DNA from: Cellulosimicrobium protaetiae
GTDB lineage: Bacteria; Actinomycetota; Actinomycetes; Actinomycetales; Cellulomonadaceae
DNA length: 64,000 nucleotides
Assembly (NCBI RefSeq): GCF_009708005.2
Contig: NZ_CP052757.1
Location: forward strand, 868,001-932,000
Reading direction: 5' to 3'
Below, piece by piece: positions 41,696 to 51,700 of the stretch. The notes beneath the pieces are model-generated. The model searched no databases and was not told the origin of the DNA. It saw nothing but the letters and a program-made list of their open reading frames with translations. Both the position numbers and the translations under genes were made by a program. The number at the start of each line of letters is the position of its first letter. The first letter of the stretch is position 1.

Positions 41696-43381
41696 ATGCC
41701 GCTCGCGTTCCCGCCCGACCCGACGTTCCCCGACGACGGCGGCGCCGAGCGCGCCGTGTGGGACGCTCTGCGCGAACAGCTTCCCGACGACGTCGTGCTG
41801 TTCCACGGGGTGCACGTGCAGGAGGACGAGCAGGAGTACGAGATCGACGTGCTCGTCGCCTGGCCAGGGGTCGGGCTCGCCGCGATCGAGGTCAAGGGCG
41901 GGCACGTCGACCGGGTCGACGGCACCTGGTTCCAGGGCAACGGTCCCCGGCGGCACCGCATCGACCCGGTGCGCCAGGTCCAGGGTGCACGGCACGCGCT
42001 GCAGGCCCTGCTGCGCCGTCGCGACCTGTGGGCCGCGGAGGCGCGCACCGCGCACCTCGTGGCGTTCCCGCACCGGTACGTCCCGCGCGACTGGGAGACG
42101 GTCGACCTTCCACGGGACATGCTCGTGGACCGCGGCGACCTGGAGCGGTCGGGCGGCGTCGCCGAGCGGGTGAAGCGCGCCGTCGAGCGTCACGGCCAGG
42201 GCCATGCCGGGCTCGCGGCCGACGACGTCCCCGCCCTCGTGGACTCGCTCGCCAGCGGCTTCCCCAGCCAGGCGGAGCACCTGTCGCTCGCCCTGGAGCA
42301 CGAGACGCGCCTGGAGCAGATGACCCGCGACCAGGCCCGCGTCCTCGACGCGCTCTCCGAGGTGCGCAGGATGCGGGTCGTCGGCGGCGCGGGGGCGGGC
42401 AAGACGTGGCTCGCGCTCGAGCAGGCGCGACGGCGTGCACGGGCGGGCGAGCGCGTCGCCCTGCTCTGCTACTCGCGGGGGCTCGGACGCTACCTCGAAC
42501 GCGTCACCCAGACGTGGCCGGCGCGCGACCGGCCCGCCTACGTGGGACTGTTCCACGACCTGCCGCTGAGCTGGGGCGCCGAGCGCGGCGCCGACGACGA
42601 CCCGGACTACTGGGAGCGGCACCTGCCGACCGAGCTCGGCCGGCTCGCGGGCGAGCGTCCGTCGACGGACCTGTTCGACGCCGTCGTCGTGGACGAGGCG
42701 CAGGACTTCGGCGACCTCTGGTGGCCGTCGCTCCTGCGGTGCCTGCGCGACCCGGACGACGGTGGGCTCTACGTCTTCCTCGACGACGCGCAACGGGTCT
42801 TCCCTCGGGGTGTCGACGTACCGCTCCAGCTCGTCCCCGTGACGCTGCGCGAGAACCTGCGCTCCACGAAGCAGATCGCCCAGGTGTTCGGCGCGCTCTC
42901 ACCCGACACCCTCACCCCACGAGGGATGAACGGCCCCCGCGTGCGGATCGTCGACGTGCCCGCCGCCGCAGCCGTGGAGGCCGCCGACGACGCCGTCGAG
43001 GCGCTGCTCGACGAAGGGTGGAACCCCGGCCAGGTCGCGCTCCTGGCCACGGGACGCCGCCACCCCGCCCAGGTCAACGAGGTCACCGTCGGCGGGTACG
43101 CCGCCTACTGGGACGCGTTCTTCGCGGAGGAGGACGTGTTCTTCGGGCACGTCCTCGGGTTCAAGGGCCTCGAACGTCCCGCGGTCGTGCTGTCCGTCAA
43201 CGGCGTCCGGGACGAGGCGCGAGCCCGAGAGATGCTCTACACGGGCCTGTCACGCGCCCGCTCGCTGCTCGTCGTCGTCGGCGACCGGTCGTGGATCGAG
43301 GGCGTCGGAGGAGAGGCCGTGCGACGACGGCTCACGGAAGCGCAGGCCTGGGCTCCCGTCGGTTCGGGGGCGGACGCCTGA
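41696..43381 (+). CDS. NERD nuclease-related domain / UvrD-type helicase protein
   Basis: 561 residues from ATG 41696; an in-frame GTG at 41630 would add 22 residues and couple it to the previous gene. Residues about 15-130 are a NERD domain (ERAVWDALREQLPDDVVLFH, EYEIDVLVAWPGVGLAAIEV then KGG, PD-(D/E)XK-like). Residues about 215-555 are a superfamily 1 helicase: Walker A GGAGAGKTW, Walker B VVVDEAQDFGDLWW, LRENLRSTKQIAQV, GHVLGFKGLERPAVVL, YTGLSRARSLLVVVGD. Such proteins are common in defence and DNA-repair loci. It is convergent with the RelE-UvrD gene (28 bp between stops). Confidence 0.85.
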   Translation: MPLAFPPDPTFPDDGGAERAVWDALREQLPDDVVLFHGVHVQEDEQEYEIDVLVAWPGVGLAAIEVKGGHVDRVDGTWFQGNGPRRHRIDPVRQVQGARHALQALLRRRDLWAAEARTAHLVAFPHRYVPRDWETVDLPRDMLVDRGDLERSGGVAERVKRAVERHGQGHAGLAADDVPALVDSLASGFPSQAEHLSLALEHETRLEQMTRDQARVLDALSEVRRMRVVGGAGAGKTWLALEQARRRARAGERVALLCYSRGLGRYLERVTQTWPARDRPAYVGLFHDLPLSWGAERGADDDPDYWERHLPTELGRLAGERPSTDLFDAVVVDEAQDFGDLWWPSLLRCLRDPDDGGLYVFLDDAQRVFPRGVDVPLQLVPVTLRENLRSTKQIAQVFGALSPDTLTPRGMNGPRVRIVDVPAAAAVEAADDAVEALLDEGWNPGQVALLATGRRHPAQVNEVTVGGYAAYWDAFFAEEDVFFGHVLGFKGLERPAVVLSVNGVRDEARAREMLYTGLSRARSLLVVVGDRSWIEGVGGEAVRRRLTEAQAWAPVGSGADA

Positions 43382-43408
43382 CGGCGCCCGTCCTGGGCCG
43401 GGAACGGG

Positions 43409-45688
43409 TCAGGAGACGGTTGCCGCCTCGGCGTGGGCGGGGAGCAGATCGCTGCGGCGGCCGTTCCACAGGACCGCGAGCTCGTCGCGTGCACGGGTCG
43501 CCGCGACGTAGAGCAGGGACCGTTCGCGCAGCTCGCCGTCGGCGCGATCGGCCTCCGGCAGGGCCGACAACCCGTAGCCCCAGCCCTGCTCGTCCGACGA
43601 GACGCCGAACAGGATGACACGCTTGAACTCCATGCCCTTGGAGCGGTGCATGGTCATGACGAGCACGCTCCCGGTCCCGGTCGAGGCGTCGTCCTGGATG
43701 AACTTCGCCTTGACGCCACGCTCGCTCAGCGCGTGGACGACCTTGTCGCCGGTGTTCTTGGTGCGGACGAGCACGCCGATCGTCTCGGGGGCGTCCCCGG
43801 CGTCCCCGGCGTCGCGCCAGCCGCGGACGAGCTCGGCAGCCTGTTCGTACTCGTCGAGGAGCGAGGACGCCCGGACCTCTCGGGGCGCGGGCCCGGACCG
43901 CGCGGAGCGGTAGCCGGTGGCGGCCGCGTCCCCTGCCTCCATGTCGACCCAGTCCTCCCCGGCCAGCACGCCGACGGCGTAGCGCAGCACTTGTGCGGTC
44001 GTGCGGTAGTTGAGGGTGAGGCGCCGGGACCGGCCGACGATGTTGATCCCGTACCGGGACAGCACGACCTTCTGCCCGTAGATACGCTGCTGCGAGTCCT
44101 CGGCGAGGAAGAGGTCGTCCGGTCCCTGGGCGACGAGTGCCCGCAGGAAGACGAGGCGGGCGGGTGCGAGGTCCTGCGCCTCGTCGACGAGGACGTGGTC
44201 CGCGACGCGCGGCACCCCGGCCGCGGCCTGGGCGTCGAGGTGCGTCGCGGCGACCATCGCCTTCTCGTCCCAGTCGGTCGATCCCGCGGCGTCCGCGGAC
44301 GCGCGGTAGGCCTCGACGACGCGCCACACGGCCATGCGCTGGACCCTGCTCAGCGCGACGCCGCGCCCCGGACGGCGGACGCGCAGGTACTCGTCCCGTG
44401 TGGTGATGCGGTGGGGGACGACGATCGTCGTGTACTCGGCCTGGAGGAACGCCTGGCTCCGCAGCTCAGGTGCGAGGTCGGCGCCGGCGGACGCGAGTGC
44501 CGCCTCCCACCGGGCCGCCGGGGTGAGGTCGAGGACGTAGGGCGAGCGCGGGCCGAGGACGGACGCGACCGTCTCGCCCCAGGCGGCCGACGCGACGTGG
44601 ACGTCCTCGGCCTTCGCGATCACGCGGCGGGAGAGCGCGTCGACACCGGCGACGTACACCCCGGGGTCCCCGAGGTTCTTCGCGATCGGGAGCGTCGGGT
44701 CGAGGAGCCGGAGGGTCTCCTCCAGCGACGACGCCAGGGTCCGGTTGTACGTGGTGAGGACGACGCGGGCCGCCGGGTTCTTCCTCGCGAGGTGTCGTGC
44801 GCGGTGGAGGAGGACCACCGTCTTCCCGGTTCCGGCTCCGCCCGAGAGCCGGAACGAGCCGGACCGGTTCTTGAAGGCGTGGTCGCGCTGCTCGGGGTGG
44901 AGGAAGACGCGCCAGCGGCCGAAGTTGTCGTCCTCGATCGCTGCACGCAGGGCCGCGTCGTCCTCGATGAACGCGAAGTCCATCTGCGCCGCGGGCTGCT
45001 TGAGGGCGTCGAGAAGCTGGTCGTCGCTCTCGGGGTCGGGCTCGACGGCGGGGACTGTCAGGCCGAGCTTGTCCCGCACGGTCGCGAGGCCTGCACCGGT
45101 GGCGAGGTCGAGCAGGGCGTCCCCCTGCCAGGTCGCGGGCGCCCGTCCCGCGAGCGCGAGCAGCTCGTCCTCGGTCTCGACCGTCAGGGCGGCGTCCGCG
45201 ATCGTGGCGTCGATCCCGAGGTCGACGAGGTCGGCGACGGCCACGCCCTGCGTCTGGAGGAGCGGGTACGTGGTGAGGTCGACGTCGTCGGGCTGGGGCC
45301 GGGTGCGTCCGGTCCGGGGTGCGGCGGGCTCCGCCACTTCGGTCGCGGTGTCGGCCGCGGCGGCCTCGACCAGCTCGGCGATGCCGTTGCGTGGGTTGAC
45401 GCGGACCACGGCGGTCTTGGCGCGGGCGATCGCCTCGTCGTGCGGGTAGGTGCCGAGGTAGACGTAGTGCGCCTCCGCGGCCTGACCCTGGACCTTGACG
45501 AGCAGGGCACGCCAGAAGTCGTTGACCCGTCCGGTGCGGACGCGGGGGTCGGCCGAACCGTTGATCGGCTCGATGTGCAGGCCCGCGGTGGCGTCGCTCT
45601 CCTGGAGCTTCTCGAGGAACGCGTACGCGGCCTTGCGCACGGCGCCGTCGAGCTTGCCGAACGACGGTCCGAGGATGATCTGCGGCAT
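43409..45688 (-). CDS. UvrD-type helicase with N-terminal RelE-like domain
   Basis: 759 residues from ATG 45688. Residues about 12-97 resemble a RelE/ParE toxin fold (AVRKAAYAFLEKLQES, GLHIEPINGSADPRVRTGRV, YRALLVKV-like strand and YVYLGTYPHDEAIARA). Residues about 255-745 are an SF1 helicase: Walker A GGAGTGKT (283-290), VLVDEAQDLAPARLVFL, LTLNYRTTAQVLRYAV, VMTMHRSKGMEFKRVILFGV, LYVAATRARDELAVLW. It follows the giant helicase gene by 65 bp on the same strand and is probably co-transcribed. The toxin-like head may serve in RNA or ribosome contact instead of cleavage; this is inference. Confidence 0.85.
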   Translation of the reverse strand: MPQIILGPSFGKLDGAVRKAAYAFLEKLQESDATAGLHIEPINGSADPRVRTGRVNDFWRALLVKVQGQAAEAHYVYLGTYPHDEAIARAKTAVVRVNPRNGIAELVEAAAADTATEVAEPAAPRTGRTRPQPDDVDLTTYPLLQTQGVAVADLVDLGIDATIADAALTVETEDELLALAGRAPATWQGDALLDLATGAGLATVRDKLGLTVPAVEPDPESDDQLLDALKQPAAQMDFAFIEDDAALRAAIEDDNFGRWRVFLHPEQRDHAFKNRSGSFRLSGGAGTGKTVVLLHRARHLARKNPAARVVLTTYNRTLASSLEETLRLLDPTLPIAKNLGDPGVYVAGVDALSRRVIAKAEDVHVASAAWGETVASVLGPRSPYVLDLTPAARWEAALASAGADLAPELRSQAFLQAEYTTIVVPHRITTRDEYLRVRRPGRGVALSRVQRMAVWRVVEAYRASADAAGSTDWDEKAMVAATHLDAQAAAGVPRVADHVLVDEAQDLAPARLVFLRALVAQGPDDLFLAEDSQQRIYGQKVVLSRYGINIVGRSRRLTLNYRTTAQVLRYAVGVLAGEDWVDMEAGDAAATGYRSARSGPAPREVRASSLLDEYEQAAELVRGWRDAGDAGDAPETIGVLVRTKNTGDKVVHALSERGVKAKFIQDDASTGTGSVLVMTMHRSKGMEFKRVILFGVSSDEQGWGYGLSALPEADRADGELRERSLLYVAATRARDELAVLWNGRRSDLLPAHAEAATVS

Positions 45689-45753
45689 CGGTGCTGGTCT
45701 CCGGGGTCGGTGGGTCGGGTGTCGCTGGCAGTGCGGTCGAGGCAGGTGGCCGG

Positions 45754-48700
45754 TCAGCCGGTCAGGGCGGTGCGGATGACGTCGGCGTCGGGCTCAAGCA
45801 CCGTCCACCCCTCGGCGTCGAGCTGAGTGAGCGTCGCGGCGTCCAGAGCGTCCGTCTGCACGGTCACCCTACGGTCCGGCCACGACAACGACAGGGGGAC
45901 ACCGTCTCCGAACTCGTCGCCGATGGTCGGGGCTTCCACGCCGTCGGCCGCGAGCGGCAGGAGCTGCTGGAGCAGCTCCCGTTCGACGGCGGTCGCGATC
46001 GTGTGAGCCGTCTGCCAGGCCGGGTGGGCTTCGAGGAGGGCGGCCAGCGCGGACTCGACCCGACTGCTCTCCTCCGCCTCTGCGGCGGACGGCAAGGTAG
46101 CGACGCCAGCCGCGAGCATCGAACGCGTGGCGATCCGCAGCGGCAGGTCCCCACGGAAGTTCAGCAGGTTGGACAGGCGCAGCCACTCACGCCAGGACTC
46201 CTTGTGCTCCTGACCCAGCGCCTCGGGGTCGTCGTCGAGGACGACGGCGATCTCCAGGGCGTCCCCCACGAACGGCCGAACACCAAGGCCCAGGGATCCC
46301 TGGCGCCCCGTGGCGGCGAACCGAGGGCCGGCAGGCGGTGTCTGGCCGTCGATCGCGGCGAGCGAGAGATGTGCGAGGCTCACGTCGCTCGAGTGCATCG
46401 CCGGGGACAGCTTCATCCCGGCAAGTGCCGGCAGCCACCTGGAGAGCATGGCGCGTGCGGGCCGGTCGGGTCGCTCGACCCAGTCCAGCAGGAGGTCGAG
46501 CGGCGGTCGCGAGACCAGCCCGACGGTCGCGGGGGAGAGCTTGTCCTTCGCCTCGCTCAGCACGGCTGCGGGTGCCTGCGGGTGCAACCAGGGCACGGGG
46601 ACGGCGGAAGCGTGCGTGCGGTCGAGGTCCTCCCACGTGAAAGCGAGCACCTGGTACCCGAGGTCGCGCAGGGCCTGGCGCTTGGTGGCGTCGTCGGCGA
46701 GGCGGTTGACGGCGGGGGAGGCGTGGAACTGCCAGCCGTCGGTGTAGATGGCGGTGGGCGGGACGTCGGGCCGGTCGCTGCGCAGGACGAAGTCGGGCTT
46801 GGTCCCGGCGTCGTGGACGAGCACCTGTGGTTCGAGCCGCCAGTGTGCGCCGCCGGGCATGGTGACCGACCAGGTGTTGCCCTGGGGCCCCGGCTTCTCC
46901 GTGATGGTCGCGCCCATCTTCTCCAGGCGCTCGCGGAGCACCTTGCGGAAGAGCAGCTCGATGTGGGACTCGGGGTCGGTGACGTCGGGCTCGTCCACCG
47001 TGACCGTCCACGGGCTCGTCGCGGGGACCTCGTCGTCGCCGACCTGCGACGTGCCGAGCAGGATCGACCTGAGGTGGCGCGCGGCCGTGGCCCGGGAGAC
47101 GTGCCCGACCTGGTGCGGCGCGGCGTGCGGCAGGAGGCACCGGTCGCACGCGAGCCTGCCGTCGTGCTGGCACGCGCAGTCCTCGAGGTGTCGCCAGGCG
47201 TCGCGCAGCATGGTCCACACGGCGTCGTGGTCGGAGAGCTCGGCGAGGTAGCCGGTGCCGCCGCGCACGACGTCGTGCAGGAGCAGGGCCTCGGCCGGGC
47301 TGCCCGCCGCGGGGCTGGGGTCGACGACGTCCGTGACCTCCAGGTGGTCCGGGTCGCCGCCGATCCGGATTCGCAGCGCGAGGAGCAGGGCTGCACGCAA
47401 CGACGGGAGCGAGAAGTCGTCCCCCAGCGTCACGGACTCGGGGAGCCGCAGCACCAGACCCTCGGTGGTGAGCGACCGCGACAGGGCGACGGTGCGGACA
47501 CTCTCGTCTCGTGCCCGTCGCAGGGGGCACCAGGGGCGGTGCTCCGACGCGCGGTTGGCACCGGTGGAGGTGTCGAGCTTGCCGCACCGTTCGCAGACGC
47601 GGAACAGCGCGACGTCGTGGGGCTGCCCTGCGAGCTCGAGGGTCGCGCCCTGTGCGGAGGACCGGCCGAGGTTGAGCCAGCGGATGGTCATCTCGCGCTG
47701 GTAGCGGGCGCCGAAGCCGTAGCCCTCGACGAACCACTGCCGGGTGACGGCGGCGGGGTCGACGTCGGCGAGGGTGCGGATGGTGAACCGCTCGCGCTCG
47801 CGTTCGTCGCTCCGGTCGTCGATTGTCGCCTCCTCGCGCCGGATCACGGACGAGACGCGCTTGAGCTCGACGACCTCGATCTGCTGGGCCACGTCCGCGA
47901 GGGCCGGACTGCCGCAGCGCGGGCAGGCCGCGAGCGCGGCCGTGCCGCCCGGTGCCGAGGCGTCCGTGACGTCGTGCGTGAACCCGCAGTGGGGGCAGCA
48001 GGCCCAGGTGCGGACGGCGTCGTCGTCCCGCCCGAGGTCGAGCGCGTCGACCGCGATGGCGTACCCGCGTGCGTAGAAGGTGGAGCCGGGCGCGAAGTCG
48101 CGCAATGCCTGGGCGGATCCGCGGCCCAGCTCCATGAGCTCGGTGCGGAACTCCTGGGAGTCGGGGTCCACCCAGGACAGGGAGACTTCGAGCGCGACGG
48201 AGTCGTCGAGCAGCGTGTAGTTGGGGAGCAGCCCGTGCTCCTCGAGCACGCCTACCCAGTGCACGGTCGCGGCCCGCGCCTGCTGGTACTGGGTGAGCTT
48301 GAGCGCGGCCTGCGCGGTGCGCAGCGCGCGTTCGTCGTCGCTGGTCGCGGCGGGAGAGTCGGCCTTGATGCGCAGCCCGTCCGCGGCGTTGATCGCGGTC
48401 TGGATCTCCTTCTCGCGGTGCGCGAGGGTCTCCATCCGTCCCCGCCACGCGAGGGAGGCGGTGTGCGCGCGCCGGGCGAGCTCGGACGGGACGCTCTCGC
48501 CCGATGCGGTCACCGTGGGCAGCGCCCACGCGCGCAACGTCTCCTTCACCGGGTCGGAGACGTCGACGAAACCGCACAGGAACCGGTTGAGAAGGGCGGG
48601 CCCCTCCGCCTCGGACAGCGCGACGAGCTCTCCGAGGAACGAGCCCGGTTCGCTGCTGCCGAGCGCGTCGGACGCGGTGCGCGGGTGCGGTGCGTCGGCA

Positions 48701-51700
48701 CGGCGGGCGAACTCGTCGGCGACGGAGGCCACGTACTGGCGGCGCAGGATCTCCTCGGCGTCGAGGTAGGTGGCGGGCGGTCGTACGGCACCGTTGATGA
48801 CGCTGCCGGGGTCGGCGAAGCGTGGCAGCTGGTCGCCGCGGGCAGTGACGAACGCGATCGCGAGGGCGTTGCCGGTCGCGCGCCCGGCGCGGCCGACGCG
48901 CTGCAGGTACGACGCGACGGTGCGGGGCAGGGAGGACAGCATGACGGCGGACAGCTCGCCGATGTCGATCCCCATCTCGAGCGTCGGCGTGGCGACGAGG
49001 ACGTTCGGGGCGTCCGGCGCGGGCACCTCCTCCTTGAACGCCGTCTCGTACGCGAGGCGGACCTCGTCCTCCAGCATGCTGGTGTGCTCGCGTGCGACGA
49101 CGCGCGCCGGGTCGGAGTCCTCGTACATCCGGCGGTAGAAGTTGTCCGCGACGGCGTGCCGGCGCAGACGCCCGGTGCAGCGGGCGACCAGGCACGGTGC
49201 CCCGTCGAGCTGGTCGACGACGGTGGCCGTTGCCGGGACGGTGGATCCGCAGTCGCTGCACTCGAGGCACAGGGCACCGTCGCGGAGGGCGTCCGTCGTC
49301 GCGACCTGGACGATGACGTTCCGGGGCGCGAGGTGGTACGTCGTGGCGCCGGACGACGAGAGGAGACCGGCGACGACGTCGAGCCGCGCGAGGTGCTTCA
49401 TCAGCAGGCGCGCGAGCGTCGCCGCCTCCGTCTTGTCGACGTGCAGGCACTTGGCCGTCCAGGCCGCGTACCAGCCGCGTGCGGAGCCGACGGGTTCCAG
49501 GTCGTCCCCGGCGGCCTTCGCGCCGGCCCCGGTGGTGACGGAGCCGCCGACGCGCGGGTAGCCGGGTGCGCTGGCTCCCTTGCCGAAGCCAGGCATCCCT
49601 TCGTGACGTCGTCGGCCACCGGTGATCCACCACCGGTTGCCGTCCTCCTGCCTGAACGTGTGGAACCACTCGTGCTCGATCGCCCCCCGGGTACGCATGT
49701 GCTCGAGGACACCGCGGACCCAGGCGCGCAGCTCCGCGTCGGTGGGGGCGAAGCCGTCGAGCACCTCCTGCCGGTCGACCTCGTCGAGCGCGGCGCGTGC
49801 CGCGCCGAGCAGGGGGCGTGGGTCGACGCGCACCTCGGCGACGAGCGTCCCCGTGGCCTCGAGCGTCCGGCCGACGGCGGAGCGCAGACCGTGCTCGAGG
49901 AGGACGTCGAGCAGGAGCCGACGCCGCACCCGGTCCCGGACCTTGTCCTGGCCCTTGGCCCGCGGGCCCTTTTTCCAGAACGGCGCGAACGGCTCACGCT
50001 CCGCGAGGTCTGGCGGGAGCAGCCGGTACCGCTTCTTCCCGTCGTCGCCGGCGTCGGCGATCATCTTGTCCACAAGGGTGGCGAGGTCGACCGGGTCGTC
50101 GCCGACGGCGTGGCGCATCACCGCACGCAGGGTGAGCGCGTGCGAACGGGACTGGACGAACCCGGCGCGGTGCGCGGCGTCCTGCACCGAGTCGGTGAAG
50201 ACGAGGGCCCGCTTCTCCCGCGGGTCGAGCCCGGCCGTGCCGAACAGGCTGGACAGCGACACGGACAGCAGCGTCGCGATCGCGGACCCGAGGAACCGGA
50301 TGCCGTCCTTCTGCCCGCACGACGGGCAGTCGTCGTCCTTCGAGGGCTTCGCGCCGACGTCGTCCAGCGGGTGCACGAGGACGGGAAGGACCCCGGCGTC
50401 CGTGTCGTCCCCCTCCGGCAGGGAGGAGACGAGGCGGCGCTGGCCGACGAGGAACCACCGCAGTCCCTCGACCTTCTCGCCGCCCTCGGCCCGCTCGCCC
50501 TCGGCGGGGGCGTGGACGAGGGCCCGGAACCGGTCGTCGCCGCGAAGGTGCCGGCCGCGGATGTCGTCGTCGTGCGTGTCCAGGTCCGTGCCGGTCGGGG
50601 CGAGGGCGACGCCCCAGCCCGAGCGGCCGCAGTGGCGGCAGTACAGGGCGGGGAACGCGTGCGTCCCGCCGCCCGGGCCGTCCTCGTCCGCGTCCTGCAC
50701 GACGACGCCGTCGTCCTGCCAGCGGAACTGTGCCACTCCCGCGGTGGTCCTGTTGAGCCGGGTCAGCTCGCGCGTCCACAGGTGGACGTCGACGGACAGA
50801 GCGCCGCGACCGGTCCTCGCGCGCAGGTGCGACAAGGCGGAGAGCAGCGCGGTGAGGGTCTGTTCCGCGCGGACCGGCCACGACGGGTCGGACGACGGCG
50901 GGAACGCATCCCGGACGAGCACCGACAGGTCCACCGCCTGTGCGGCGAGCCGGACCAGACCACGTTCCCCGGTGACGATCGGGTGCGCCTTCGCGAGCCA
51001 GAGGAGGGCGTCGTGCGAGTCGCCCGAGAGATCGGGTCGGTCGGACGTCGGGTCGACGAACCCGGCGTCTCCGGTGTCCGTGCGGAACAGGTTGCGCAGC
51101 ACCGTGCGCGTGAGGGCGCCGACGTCGGTCACGTCGACCGCGGCGAGGTCGTCGAGGAGGAGCCGAGCGACGACGTCGTCCACCTCCACCGCCCGCAACC
51201 CGCGGGCAGCGGCGCGCTCCACGGCGTCGCCCACCCACTCGTCGAGCGGCAGGCGCGACTCCGTGACGACCGAGTCGGGCCCGAACGCCTCGCCGAACAC
51301 CGTCCGCGCGAAGTCGAGCATCGCCGACGGATCGCCCTTGTCGCCCAACGTCGCGGACGTCGCGACGGGTGTGACGATCCCCAGCGGGCGCGCGACGTCC
51401 GCGTCCGTGAGTCCCGCCGCCACGCGGTCGGCGGGATCCGTCGGCCAGTACGACTTCAGCGCGAGGCCGAGCCGCCGGATCAGCATCGCGACGTCCGTGC
51501 CCTGCGCGCCGTCGTACGTGTGGAACTCGTCGAGCACCAGGTACTGCAGGGACCGGGCGCTCGCGGACCACAGCTTTGCGTCGTCCCGACGCAGCAGCAG
51601 CTGGTCGAGCATCTTGTAGTTCGTCAGGAGGATGTCGGGCGGCGAGTCCCGGATCACCGGGCGATCCGTGATCAGCCCAGCCGTCGTCACCTTCGTCCGC

